The notes: generated by a model not told the origin, from the letters alone. Counted from the first letter of the stretch, positions 50,419 to 59,055 are shown. The stretch: DNA of 64,000 nucleotides from an uncultured Collinsella sp. (GCA_958408685.1 CATYLC010000002.1:1-64000); one strand, 5' to 3'. Program-made: numbers and translations.

Positions 50419-51823
50419 ACTCTGTGGTGTCGTCGTCCTCGGGGAGTTGGGGGAACACGGCGTTTTTGGGCATGGAAACCTTGGTGAGCGAGGTGAGCTT
50501 TTTGCTCAATGCCGTGTCCGTCTTGACCAGGTCGCTGAGCGTCACGATCTTGTAGCCATCGGCGACTAGGCCATCGATAATCTGCGGCAGCGCCTCGAGC
50601 GTCTGCTCGGCGCACTCATCGCTATCGGTGAGCAGCACAATATTGCCCGGCGTCATCGAGTCGAGCACGGTCGACACTTGCTCGTCGGCGCCGTTGAGCA
50701 GCCAGTCGCCCGAATCGATATTCCACGAAACCACGGCGGACACCAGGTCCATCGAGTCGATCCAGTTTTGCTCGTCAAACGCGGCGTAGGGGGCACGCAG
50801 CAACATCGTCTCGACGCCGGTCGCCGACTTAATCGCCTCGGTGCCCTTCGTGATCTGCTTGCGTACCGTCTCGCGATCCTCGCCCTTGAGCGAATCATCG
50901 CTGTAGCTGTTGGAGCCGATCTCGCACCCGGCATCGGCAATCGCTTTGGCAGTAGCGGGCGAGGCTTCCGCGGCATCGCCCGAAAGGAAGAACGTCGCCG
51001 TGACGCCCTTTTCCTTGAGCACCTGCAAGATCTGCTTGGTCGCGCCGCTCGGACCCTCGTCAAATGTCAGGGCCACGTACTTTTCGTTGCCCCTGGGCGC
51101 TACGCTTGCGCACTCGACTACGCAGTCGGTGGCGGGCACGACCTCGCCGCGGTCCTGCGTCTTGCCCGACTGCTCGCCGACCCATACCTCGGAGCGGCCC
51201 TGAACACCCCAGGTTTTGACATACTCAATGGCACCCGTGCCCTCGACCTTAAGCTTTGGCTCGATGGTCGTGGCCTGGACCTCGTGCTTTTCATACACGT
51301 TGCGGCCATCCTTGACCGTCACCTTCTCGTCACCCGCAAGCTCGCGACTATCCCATTTGCCTTGCTTCACGCGCTTGCCGTCGACCTTCACCGACAGCTT
51401 TTCGCCGCCATGGCGCTTGAGCACGCTGTCGTCGACGGCCAGCAGGTCGCCGGCATCGTACGTTTCGGTCAGGCTTTGATCGTCGATAAGATTCTGCAAC
51501 GTAGAGCCCACGCGCACCGCGGTCTTTTGCCCGTTGAGCTCCACGTCCACGCTGCGGTTGACGTAGCCCACGACGGCAGCGATAAAAAGCACGAGCGCGC
51601 AACCCACGGCGATGAGCGCATAGGGCAGGCGGGACGGTCGGCGCGGCGAGCGCCCGTTGCCGATGCGCGCGCTGCGATCGCTAAACCCACGGCTATGGTT
51701 GAGGTACATCGCGCCGGGCTTACGGCGACGTCGACGCTGACCGCTGGGCAGCTGCCCCAGGTCGCGGCGCGCCGTCGGACGCGCACCCGAGGGCCCGTTT
51801 AAGTTAGATCCGTTTTGGCGCAT
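50417..51823 (-). CDS. Membrane-anchored polysaccharide-deacetylase-like protein, probably inactive
   Basis: The 468-residue protein has a basic cytoplasmic N-terminus (RRRRRKPG), one transmembrane helix (about 68-88), a DUF348-like domain (VELNGQKTAVRVGSTLQNLI) and a NodB-homology domain (about 248-445). NodB motif 1 is TFDEGP (253-258). The second motif, normally HTYSH, reads NSYSD (305-309), so both metal-binding histidines are lost, and the late LLHD motif reads LLTDSD, so the catalytic histidine is lost too. It is therefore predicted not to deacetylate, and may bind peptidoglycan. GGGAGGGC precedes the ATG. Confidence 0.88.
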   Translation of the reverse strand: MRQNGSNLNGPSGARPTARRDLGQLPSGQRRRRRKPGAMYLNHSRGFSDRSARIGNGRSPRRPSRLPYALIAVGCALVLFIAAVVGYVNRSVDVELNGQKTAVRVGSTLQNLIDDQSLTETYDAGDLLAVDDSVLKRHGGEKLSVKVDGKRVKQGKWDSRELAGDEKVTVKDGRNVYEKHEVQATTIEPKLKVEGTGAIEYVKTWGVQGRSEVWVGEQSGKTQDRGEVVPATDCVVECASVAPRGNEKYVALTFDEGPSGATKQILQVLKEKGVTATFFLSGDAAEASPATAKAIADAGCEIGSNSYSDDSLKGEDRETVRKQITKGTEAIKSATGVETMLLRAPYAAFDEQNWIDSMDLVSAVVSWNIDSGDWLLNGADEQVSTVLDSMTPGNIVLLTDSDECAEQTLEALPQIIDGLVADGYKIVTLSDLVKTDTALSKKLTSLTKVSMPKNAVFPQLPEDDDTTE

Positions 51824-51844
51824 GTGCCCTCCCCCATAAACACA

Positions 51845-51874
51845 GCGAGCCGGAGCAACATGTCTCCGGCTCGC
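51845..51874 (-). terminator. Hairpin terminator after the PRC-barrel gene
   Basis: GCGAGCCGGAG (51845-51855) and its exact complement (51864-51874) form an 11-bp stem. The minus-strand tail is GTGTTTATG, so termination may be incomplete. Confidence 0.6.
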
Positions 51875-51895
51875 CTCCCATCATTTGGTACGTCG

Positions 51896-52651
51896 CTATT
51901 TGCTAGCTTTTGACGAGCCCCCGCTCGCCTTTTGATATTCGTCCTTAAAGGCCTTGAACATACCGCGCGTCTTGCCGAGCTGCTTGCCCAGTGCGCGGCT
52001 GCCCTTGTCCACGGCGACCGATCCCTTGTCATCGAGCACCTTGGCGCCCTTCTTGACCTTATCGCCCACCACGACACTGGCCTCGGCAGCCTTGGCGGCC
52101 GCGCCGCCCGAATACCCGAGCCCCTTGACCTCGTCCGAGACAATCATCGCGCCGTTCTCGTAGCCGCGCAGCATCGTCGGCGGCACCTGCGTGTCGCCCA
52201 CCAACATGCTCGATGCGGCGCTGGCGGTCACATAGAACGTCTGCACAATGCCCGAACGCGGCTTGAACTCAACGTCCGAGCAATAGCCCACGACGTCGCC
52301 CGATTCCGTGCGCACGTCCATGCCAACCCAGATGATGCAATCGTCCAGGTTGATATCGAGGCGCTTGGCCGCGGCGGCATCGTAGGTGCCCTTGACGTCG
52401 TCGACCGCGACAGCGCCCTCATAGACGCCGATGGCATCGAGCGCCACAAAGCGGTCGGGGCGCTCGATCATGCCCGCGATATCGGACTGGCGGACCATAA
52501 AGCCCACCACGCGCGTGCCGCCCGGGGTAAAGACGGGAAAGTGAATCTTGCCGAGCTTTTTAGGGCTGCGCGGCGTGCCGTCCTTTTTGGTGCGCTTGTC
52601 TTCGGCAGGCTTACGGTAAACCTTGACGCCGACAAAATCCCCTGCGCGCAT
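51896..52651 (-). CDS. PRC-barrel domain protein
   Basis: The 251-residue protein carries two PRC-barrel-like segments (about 1-85, FTPGGTRVVGFMVRQSDIAG; about 95-165, VGMDVRTESGDVVGYCSDVEF) and a basic, Lys/Ala/Gly-rich C-terminal tail (about 185-251). PRC barrels are small adaptor folds seen in ribosome, tRNA and photosynthetic proteins. The ATG overlaps the stop of the YtxH gene by one base (TAATG), so the two are translationally coupled. The exact role is unknown. Confidence 0.78.
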   Translation of the reverse strand: MRAGDFVGVKVYRKPAEDKRTKKDGTPRSPKKLGKIHFPVFTPGGTRVVGFMVRQSDIAGMIERPDRFVALDAIGVYEGAVAVDDVKGTYDAAAAKRLDINLDDCIIWVGMDVRTESGDVVGYCSDVEFKPRSGIVQTFYVTASAASSMLVGDTQVPPTMLRGYENGAMIVSDEVKGLGYSGGAAAKAAEASVVVGDKVKKGAKVLDDKGSVAVDKGSRALGKQLGKTRGMFKAFKDEYQKASGGSSKASK

Positions 52652-53040
52652 TATGCCTCGGTCGAGGGCTCCGTGGCCTCGGTGCCGGCCTCGGTGACGT
52701 TCTCGACCACGACGTCGGCAGCGGGCGTCACGTTGCCGCCCGAGATGGCGTCGTTGAGCTGCTCGCGAAGCTGGTCCATGCGCTCGCGGGCCAGGTCGAC
52801 CTTGGCGCGCAGGTCATCGGTCTTGGCGTCGACCATCGGACCAAAGTCGTTGACCGCGGCACGAGCCTCCTCGGCACTGTGCTCGTAGGTGTCACGCATG
52901 TTGTCCCAGGCGTCGTTGGCGATATCGGCGGCCATGGCGCGGGTCTCGGCACCCGAGCGCGGGGCCAGAGCAACGCCGATGATAGCGCCGGCGGCAGCAC
53001 CAAAGAGCGCACCGGAGACAAAGCTGAAAGTCTTTCCCAT
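52651..53040 (-). CDS. YtxH-domain protein
   Basis: The 129-residue protein has an N-terminal hydrophobic, Gly-rich helix (FVSGALFGAAAGAIIGVALAPRSGAETR), the hallmark of YtxH-like stress proteins, followed by a long amphipathic coiled coil (about 35-100) and an acidic tail. It is probably anchored in the membrane with the coil in the cytoplasm. The start at 53040 has AGGAGAGGA upstream; an ATG two codons earlier is too close to that site. Confidence 0.85.
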   Translation of the reverse strand: MGKTFSFVSGALFGAAAGAIIGVALAPRSGAETRAMAADIANDAWDNMRDTYEHSAEEARAAVNDFGPMVDAKTDDLRAKVDLARERMDQLREQLNDAISGGNVTPAADVVVENVTEAGTEATEPSTEA

Positions 53041-53176
53041 GATCATTCCTCTCCTGCGGGCACCTCGATGCCCACCGTTTGAATGCTGTCCATTATACCC
53101 GCAGCGCAACACTTGCCGTCGTGCTCATCTGCGTACGGTAAAAGCGCAGGTACATGATGGTGATAAGCGAGTGAGC

Positions 53177-54010
53177 CTACTCCTGCGGCATAGCCGGCAT
53201 GGCGACCGTGGCGGCCGGGTTCTCGCCGGCGCCATCGACGAGCGGCAGGTTGCCCTCATGCGCCGAGCCGGACGGGGCCGTTGCCGCACCGCCAAAGACG
53301 GCCGCGGGGGCCTCGTGGTTCTCGGCGACCGCACCCTCGGTATCGATTGGCATCTGCGGCTCGTCGTCAAAGCTCGGGACGCCTTGGGGCTCCGCAGACT
53401 CGGGCTCAGCAGGCGCCTCGGCAACGGGCTCAGTGTCGGCGTCGGCAGGAGCATCGCCCTCGGGCGCATCCTCGGCCACGTCCTCGCCGTTCGCAGCGGC
53501 AACGGCCTCGTGCGGGTCCTTGCCCTCGGCCTCGGCGCGCATGCCCAGCACCAGGTTGCGCAGGCCAGCGACCGTGCCTTCCACGTCGGGGGCCGGCTGG
53601 TCGGCGTGCAGGTACGCCCAGTCCATCATAAAGGTCGCCGACGACAGCGCGCCAATGGCCAATGCGTCATCGGGACACGAAAGCTCAACCTCAAAGACAC
53701 GCTCGTCATGCTCGCTCACGCGCGTGCGACCGCACGAGATGCTGCCGGCAAGACCGGTCTCGTTCATGAGCTCGACCGTCACGTGCTCCAGCAGGTGGCA
53801 AAGCTCGGTCTGGCCCATGCAGTCCTGGAACTCGCGACCCGAATCGCCCAGGCACAGGTGCTTGGCAATCGCGGGCACCAGGTAGTACACGCGCGCCGTA
53901 GCCTCGATATCCTCCGAGGTCATGAGCGGCATGCCGGGGTTCACCAGCACGTGCGCGCAAATCTTGTCCTCGCTGACGGTGACCTTAAGGATGCTGAACA
54001 GGCCTGCCAT
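53177..54010 (-). CDS. Stand-alone protein like the N-terminal domain of cyanophycin synthetase (HxxEH)
   Basis: The N-terminal 150 of 277 residues look like the CphA N domain: CMGQTELCHLLEHVTVELMNETG, then GRTRVSEHDERVFEVEL and the helix region with LSSATFMMDWAY. Here H72, E75 and H76 form an HxxEH inverted zinc motif, with E80 in place. The remainder (about 165-277) is a Pro/Ala/Glu low-complexity tail. In CphA1 this domain holds a cryptic hydrolase site that makes primers. No ATP-grasp or Mur-ligase domain follows, so this is not a synthetase. The substrate here is unknown. Confidence 0.7.
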   Translation of the reverse strand: MAGLFSILKVTVSEDKICAHVLVNPGMPLMTSEDIEATARVYYLVPAIAKHLCLGDSGREFQDCMGQTELCHLLEHVTVELMNETGLAGSISCGRTRVSEHDERVFEVELSCPDDALAIGALSSATFMMDWAYLHADQPAPDVEGTVAGLRNLVLGMRAEAEGKDPHEAVAAANGEDVAEDAPEGDAPADADTEPVAEAPAEPESAEPQGVPSFDDEPQMPIDTEGAVAENHEAPAAVFGGAATAPSGSAHEGNLPLVDGAGENPAATVAMPAMPQE

Positions 54011-54034
54011 AACTCTCCCCTACTCTTCCTTGCC

Positions 54035-55408
54035 CTACTCGTCGCCGTCGTGCGGGTCCGCAGAACCCGCGCCCGACGCCGCCGGCTTCTCTGCCGAGGA
54101 CTCGGAATCCTTCTTATCGGTTTCGGCCGGAGCGATCACGCGAATGAGCGAGATGCGCTGGCCACGCATCGACTGTACCTTGAACTTGTACCCTGCGACC
54201 TCAAACACCTCTCCGATGTCGGGCACCGAGTCGCAAAGCTCCAAAATCCAGCCGGCGATGGTCTCATAATCATCGCTTTCCTCGAGCGGCCAACCAAGCT
54301 CAATCGCGTCATCGCACGAAAAACGCCCATCGACGAGCCACTCGCGGCGCGAAAGGCGCGTGAGGTACTTGTTGTCGGGGTCGAACTCGTCCTCGATTTC
54401 GCCGACGATCTCCTCGACGATGTCCTCGATGGTGATGATGCCGGCCGTGCCGCCGTACTCGTCCACGACGACCACGATCTGGTCGTGCGAGGTCTGCATC
54501 TCGGACAGCAGCGGCAGGATGTCCTTGGTATCGGGCACAAAGGTGGCGTCGCGCAAAAAGCCGGCGATGGGCTGGTCGCCCTTGCCGTCGAGCGCAGGCT
54601 GGATCAGGTCCTTGATGTGCGCAATGCCCGCGACATTGTCGGGGTCCTCGTGATAGACGGGGATGCGGCTGAAGCCGGTCTGGCGCATGGTGGACAGCAC
54701 GTCGGCGACCGTCTCGTCGTCCTCGCACATGGTGGTGTCCACGCGCGGGACCATGACCTCGCGAGCCACGGTGTCGCCCAGGTCGAAGATCTCGTGGATC
54801 ATGCGCTTTTCCTCGTCGAGCAGGTCGTCCTGCTCCGAGACCATGTACTTAATCTCTTCCTCCGAGACGTTCTGGCGGTCGTCGGCGCTCTTGATGCGCA
54901 GGATGCGGGCCAGGCCATCGGAGCAGGCACCGGTCAGCCACACGAGCGGGCGGGCGATCTTTTGGAACACCGAAAGCGGCCCCACGACTTGCTTGGACAC
55001 GCCCTCGGCATTGGCCAGACCAATGCGCTTGGGCACGAGCTCGCCGATCACGATGGACACGAAGGCGACGGCGACGGTGATGATGACCGGCGCCAGGCCG
55101 CGCGCGATGGCAGAGAGCGGCGCGATGCCAAAGCTCATGAGCCACGTGGCAAGCGGGTCGGACAGGCTCGTCGAGGCGACGGCGGACGAGGCGAAGCCCA
55201 CGAGCGTGATGGCGACCTGGATGGTGGCCAACAGCTGATCGGAGTCGGCGGCAAGCTGGACGGCGCGCTCGGCGCGCTTATCGCCCTCCTCGGCATCGTG
55301 CTCCAACACGGCGCGCTTAGCCGTGGTGAGAGCCATCTCGGACATGGAGAAGTAGCCGTTGATAAGCGTCAGGACGAGGGTAGTGATAAGGGAGATGGTT
55401 ATGTCCAT
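54035..55408 (-). CDS. HlyC/CorC (CNNM-type) transporter with CBS and CorC domains
   Basis: The 457-residue membrane protein has a DUF21/CNNM domain with about four helices (NGYFSMSEMALTTAKRAVLEHDAEEGDKRA near the start), two CBS domains (about 205-320; MVPRVDTTMCEDDETVADVLSTM) and a C-terminal CorC/HlyC domain (about 345-425; DGRFSCDDAIEL). Family members take part in magnesium homeostasis, originally linked to cobalt resistance and, for some, to hemolysis. Together with the NRAMP-related and MgtE-like genes upstream it makes this region rich in magnesium functions, but they are separate transcription units. Confidence 0.92.
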   Translation of the reverse strand: MDITISLITTLVLTLINGYFSMSEMALTTAKRAVLEHDAEEGDKRAERAVQLAADSDQLLATIQVAITLVGFASSAVASTSLSDPLATWLMSFGIAPLSAIARGLAPVIITVAVAFVSIVIGELVPKRIGLANAEGVSKQVVGPLSVFQKIARPLVWLTGACSDGLARILRIKSADDRQNVSEEEIKYMVSEQDDLLDEEKRMIHEIFDLGDTVAREVMVPRVDTTMCEDDETVADVLSTMRQTGFSRIPVYHEDPDNVAGIAHIKDLIQPALDGKGDQPIAGFLRDATFVPDTKDILPLLSEMQTSHDQIVVVVDEYGGTAGIITIEDIVEEIVGEIEDEFDPDNKYLTRLSRREWLVDGRFSCDDAIELGWPLEESDDYETIAGWILELCDSVPDIGEVFEVAGYKFKVQSMRGQRISLIRVIAPAETDKKDSESSAEKPAASGAGSADPHDGDE

Positions 55409-55515
55409 CGGGAGTTTCTCGAACCTCCAAGATTCGGGACGTTAGGGTAAAACGTTGATGGCGGATACGGCAATTGCGCCGGTCGCCCGTGCGAGCGGGG
55501 CCGTGGGCGTGGTCG

Positions 55516-56199
55516 CTAGATTACGAAGAGGATCACCGCCATGAACTGGAAGATACTGCCGGCGAGCACCCACAGGTGAAACACACTGTGCAGGTAGCGC
55601 ACGTTTTTGGCGATGTAGAACGGCACGCCCACGGTATAGCACACGCCGCCGACGGCAAGCAGGGCAAGTGCCACGGGGTTGAGCAGCGCCACAAGTTCGG
55701 GCAGCTTAAAGACAACGAGCCAGCCCATCAGCAGGTAGACCAAGCCGCTTACCCAGTGCGGCTGACGCTCGCGCATAAAGCACTCGAGGGCGATGCCGAT
55801 AATGGCGATGGCCCACACGGCAAAGAACAGCATAGGACCGCCGTCGTTTGCAAGCGTGATGAGGCAAAACGGCGTATAGCTGCCGGCTATGAGCAGGTAG
55901 ATGCAGCTGTGGTCGATGATGCGAAACACGCGCTTGGCGCCCGCGGGCTGAATCGCGTGGTAGAGCGTGGAAGCTAGGTATTCAAGAATAATGCTGACAC
56001 CATAGACAATCGCCGCGGCCATGTGGGCCGGGCCTCCGCCGCGCAGGGCAGCGAATACGATCAGGAGCACCAGGCCGGCGATACCCAGCAGGCAGCCGAC
56101 ACCATGGGTGACGGAGTTCATGATCTCCTCGCCCACCGTGTAGTGTGGAACGGCCGCGGTCTTGGGTCGCGGCTTAGAACTGTCGCTCGAATCGGACAT
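55516..56199 (-). CDS. Hemolysin III / PAQR-family membrane protein
   Basis: The 227-residue protein has seven transmembrane helices and PAQR family motifs: EEIMNSVTHGVGCLLG, then STLYHAIQPAGAKRVFRIIDHSCIYLLIAGSYTP and, at the end, VFHLWVLAGSIFQFMAVILFV. The conserved histidines and Ser/Asp form the likely zinc site of PAQR/ceramidase-like proteins. The function in bacteria is unclear. The start ATG at 56199 (MSDSS) has GGAGG about 11 bases upstream. The gene diverges from the hydrolase promoter. Confidence 0.9.
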   Translation of the reverse strand: MSDSSDSSKPRPKTAAVPHYTVGEEIMNSVTHGVGCLLGIAGLVLLIVFAALRGGGPAHMAAAIVYGVSIILEYLASTLYHAIQPAGAKRVFRIIDHSCIYLLIAGSYTPFCLITLANDGGPMLFFAVWAIAIIGIALECFMRERQPHWVSGLVYLLMGWLVVFKLPELVALLNPVALALLAVGGVCYTVGVPFYIAKNVRYLHSVFHLWVLAGSIFQFMAVILFVI

Positions 56200-56306
56200 G
56201 CCGGTTACATCCTCCAACGTAAAGAGTTCTCAACACTATATCAAAGCGTCTGGATACGTGCGAAATTTGCACCATATGTGACCCTTTGTTTACCCATTCT
56301 TTGCTT

Positions 56307-56365
56307 GTTGACGCATCAACGGCGAACGTCCATAATGCGCTTGCATTAAATGTTGATGTATTAAC
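56307..56365 (+). promoter_or_regulatory. Promoter with two matching operators before the hydrolase gene
   Basis: TTGACG (56308-56313), 17-base spacer, CATAAT (56331-56336) form a good promoter. GTTGACGCATCAAC (56307-56320), a palindrome, covers the -35. A second version, GTTGATGTATTAAC (56352-56365), lies between the start of transcription and the AGGAG. The two fit GTTGAYGYATYAAC and look like sites for one dimeric repressor, for example of the TetR type; no such regulator is encoded nearby. Confidence 0.75.
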
Positions 56366-56385
56366 ATCTTATAGGAGAATACTGC

Positions 56386-57351
56386 ATGGCTCAAAACGCA
56401 CGTTCCCATCGAAAGCTCAAGATAGCCGGCATCGTTGCACTGGCGGTTGTCGTTGCGCTGCTCGGATTTGCCGGCAATTTTTTGTTTGACTTTGCCCTGA
56501 ACCCCCAAGCGCCGTACACCATGAAGATGATGCAGGATAGCAAGAACGACAAAGAAGGTGAGCAGCCGGATGCCGAGGACACCGAGGCGCGGGCGTGGTT
56601 TAAAGCGAATCGCGAGAGCAGCAGCCTCACCGCAGATGACGGAACCGAGCTTGCCGCTTGGTATTTTGCCGCGTCGGAGAGCACGCACGACTACGCCGTC
56701 TGCCTGCATGGATATACCAACGAGCCCATCGGTATGGCCCGATACGCCAAACGATTCCATGACCGCGGCATGAACGTACTCGCACCCGCCGCCCGCGCCC
56801 ACGAGCGCTCCGGCGGCGACTATATCGGCATGGGCTGGCCCGAGCGCCTCGACATCGCCGCATGGATCGAGCGAATCGTTCAGGCTGACCCCGAGGCGCG
56901 CATCCTGGTCTTTGGCGAGTCGATGGGTGCGGCAACCGCCATGAACGTCGCGGGGGAATCTCTGCCCGCAAACGTGAAATGCATTATCGAGGACTGCGGT
57001 TATACGAGTGTTTGGGACGAGTTTTCTCTGCAGCTCAAAGACGTGTTCGGTCTGCCCAGCTTTCCCTTGCTCGATGTAGCAAACTTGGCGTGCAACGTGC
57101 GCGCGGGCTACGACTTTCATAAGGCGAGCAGTGTGGAGCAACTCAAACACGCGACGGTTCCCATGTTGTTTATCCACGGCGACCAGGACACCTTTGTGCC
57201 GTACGACATGCTCGACCAAAACTACGACGCGTGCGCCAGCAAGGTCAAGCAAAAGCTCACCATCCATGGCGCCACCCACGCCAAGAGTGCGCAAGTTGAC
57301 CCCGAGCTCTACTGGAACACGGTCAACAACTTCCTCGACGAGTATTTTTAG
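56386..57351 (+). CDS. Membrane-anchored alpha/beta hydrolase
   Basis: The 321-residue protein has an N-terminal transmembrane helix (about 11-35) and an alpha/beta-hydrolase domain with nucleophile elbow LVFGESMGAATAMN (GxSxG), oxyanion region VCLHGYTNEP, catalytic Asp in FIHGDQDTFVPY and His in IHGATHAKS. This form is close to the BEM46/YqkD-type hydrolases. The natural substrate is unknown. ATAGGAG precedes the ATG. The promoter carries two operators, so it is inducible. Confidence 0.88.
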   Translation: MAQNARSHRKLKIAGIVALAVVVALLGFAGNFLFDFALNPQAPYTMKMMQDSKNDKEGEQPDAEDTEARAWFKANRESSSLTADDGTELAAWYFAASESTHDYAVCLHGYTNEPIGMARYAKRFHDRGMNVLAPAARAHERSGGDYIGMGWPERLDIAAWIERIVQADPEARILVFGESMGAATAMNVAGESLPANVKCIIEDCGYTSVWDEFSLQLKDVFGLPSFPLLDVANLACNVRAGYDFHKASSVEQLKHATVPMLFIHGDQDTFVPYDMLDQNYDACASKVKQKLTIHGATHAKSAQVDPELYWNTVNNFLDEYF

Positions 57352-57388
57352 GCAAAAAGCAACGTCTGGAGCTTTATCTGACCCCCTA

Positions 57389-57520
57389 TTTTCGGAAGTA
57401 TGCGGCAAAATCTGGAACTGCCGACCAGACCGCAGTTTTACCAACAATTTATCAGGGGTTTTGTTGCCAAAAAATGTCGTGTGCTCGGCGATCTCGAAAT
57501 TTGCCGCATACTTCCGAAAA
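57389..57520. repeat. Perfect 21-bp inverted repeat with a 90-base interior
   Basis: Arms 57389-57409 (TTTTCGGAAGTATGCGG...) and 57500-57520 are exact reverse complements. The interior has no ORF or gene-like feature. It sits between the hydrolase stop codon and its terminator. Confidence 0.8.
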
Positions 57521-57556
57521 GCCGCCCGTGGACACTGTGCTCACGGGCGGCTTTTG
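57521..57556 (+). terminator. Terminator after the hydrolase gene
   Basis: GCCGCCCGTG (57521-57530) and CACGGGCGGC (57542-57551) form a stem with CTTTTGCT after it on the plus strand. Confidence 0.8.
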
Positions 57557-57602
57557 CTAACGTTGCGCTACAAAAGCGCTTGATATGTCCAATAGACAGG
57601 TG

Positions 57603-58808
57603 CTACTTGACCTCGATGAGCTCGTACTCGCTCGTGCCCAGGCCAATCTTCTCGGCGTGCGCGATGCACACGCGCCAGTCGGTGTCGGGATGCGTGATGC
57701 AGAAGGGATCCTTGGCCTGCTCGCCCTCCAGATGCTCGTGGTTGTGCTCCATCTTGGCCGCGCTATCGGTGAGCTCGGTGTTGGGCAGCGGCTCGGATGC
57801 CATGACGGCATCGGCGCAGGCCTGGTCGATGGCGACCGGGTCGAAGCTCGCGAACATGCCGATATCGTTGACGATAGGTGTGTCGTTTTCGGGATGGCAA
57901 TCGCAGTTGGGGCTGATATCCATAGCCAGCGAAATGTGGAAGCTGGGACGATCCTGGACAACGGCTTTGGTGTACTCGGCGATCTTACAGTTGAGCACGT
58001 CGGCCGCGGCCTCATAGCCGGGCTTGATGGCGTCCTGGTTGCATGCCGCAATGCAGCGTCCGCAGCCCACGCAGCGATCGTGGTCGATGGCAGCCACGTG
58101 CACCGTGCGAGTGTTGCCGTTGGCAAGCTCGCGCTCGCGGGTATCGTCAAACGAGATGGCGTTGTGCGCGCAGATCTTTTCGCAGGCACGGCAGCCAACG
58201 CAGTGCTCGGTCGCGACGTTCGGCTTGCCGGCGGCATGCTGCTCCATCTTGCCGGCGCGACTGCCGCCGCCCATGCCCAGGTTCTTCATGGCGCCGCCAA
58301 AGCCGGCCTGCTCATGACCCTTAAAGTGGGTGAGGCTAATCACGATATCGGCATCCATGAGCGCCTGACCGATCTTGGCCTCGCGCACGTACTCGCCGCC
58401 CTCGACCGGGACGAGCGCCTCGTCGGTACCCTTGAGGCCGTCGGCGATGATAATCTGGCAACCCGTGGCATACGGGGTAAAGCCGTTCTGGTAGGCAGTG
58501 TCGATGTGCTCGAGCGCGTTTTTGCGGCTACCGACATAGAGCGTATTGCAGTCGGTGAGGAAGGGCTTGCCGCCCAGCTCCTTCACCACGTCCGCGACGG
58601 CGCGGGCGTAGTTGGGGCGCAAAAAGCTCAGGTTGCCCAGCTCGCCAAAGTGAATCTTGATGGCGACGAACTTGTTCTCAAAGTCGATCTGCTCAATACC
58701 GGCGTGACGTATGAGGCGCTTGAGCTTGTCGAGCTGGCTCTCGCGAGCATGCGTGCGCAGGTTGGTGAAGTACACCTTAGCGGGTGCTGCGGGTGCAGTT
58801 GCGGTCAT
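57603..58808 (-). CDS. DUF362 protein with two [4Fe-4S] clusters
   Basis: The 401-residue protein has a DUF362 domain (about 10-190; IKIHFGELGNLSFLRPNYARAV, LTHFKGHEQAGFGGAMKNLGMG) and then a bacterial-type ferredoxin domain with CVGCRACEKICAHNA (about 203-217) and CVGCGRCIAACNQDA (about 246-260). The rest continues the DUF362 fold. Such proteins are widespread in anaerobes and act as electron-transfer or cluster-binding proteins of unclear reaction. GAGGGG precedes the ATG. It is monocistronic. Confidence 0.85.
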   Translation of the reverse strand: MTATAPAAPAKVYFTNLRTHARESQLDKLKRLIRHAGIEQIDFENKFVAIKIHFGELGNLSFLRPNYARAVADVVKELGGKPFLTDCNTLYVGSRKNALEHIDTAYQNGFTPYATGCQIIIADGLKGTDEALVPVEGGEYVREAKIGQALMDADIVISLTHFKGHEQAGFGGAMKNLGMGGGSRAGKMEQHAAGKPNVATEHCVGCRACEKICAHNAISFDDTRERELANGNTRTVHVAAIDHDRCVGCGRCIAACNQDAIKPGYEAAADVLNCKIAEYTKAVVQDRPSFHISLAMDISPNCDCHPENDTPIVNDIGMFASFDPVAIDQACADAVMASEPLPNTELTDSAAKMEHNHEHLEGEQAKDPFCITHPDTDWRVCIAHAEKIGLGTSEYELIEVK

Positions 58809-58892
58809 AGATATATCCCCTCGGTCTATATGGCGTTACAGACATAGAGGATGGTACCAGTTAAAGCAGAGTTAAAGTCAAGTACGGAACCT

Positions 58893-59055
58893 AGTCATTG
58901 GGGACAGACTTAAATGACTGAAACCACTCATTGGGGACGGACTTAAATGAGTGCCTCGCCACCTGGCAGCTAGGGACGTTCCTTTCCTGCCGGCAGCTGG
59001 GGACAGTCCTTGCCAGCACGGCCGGCGAACCGGCGAATCGGCAAAGACTGTCCCC
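58893..59055. repeat. Cluster of GTCCCC-loop hairpins after the ABC permease
   Basis: AGTCATT/AATGACT (58893-58919) has loop GGGGACAGACTTA. CACTCATT/AATGAGTG (58925-58953) has loop GGGGACGGACTTA. GGCAG/CTGCC (58965-58991) follows. A 16-position stem pairs GGGGACAGTCCTTGCC (58999-59014) with 59040-59055, one mismatch. The last stem and its neighbours recur at 62635-62691. The cluster fills the gap before the permease stop codon at 59061. Confidence 0.85.
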
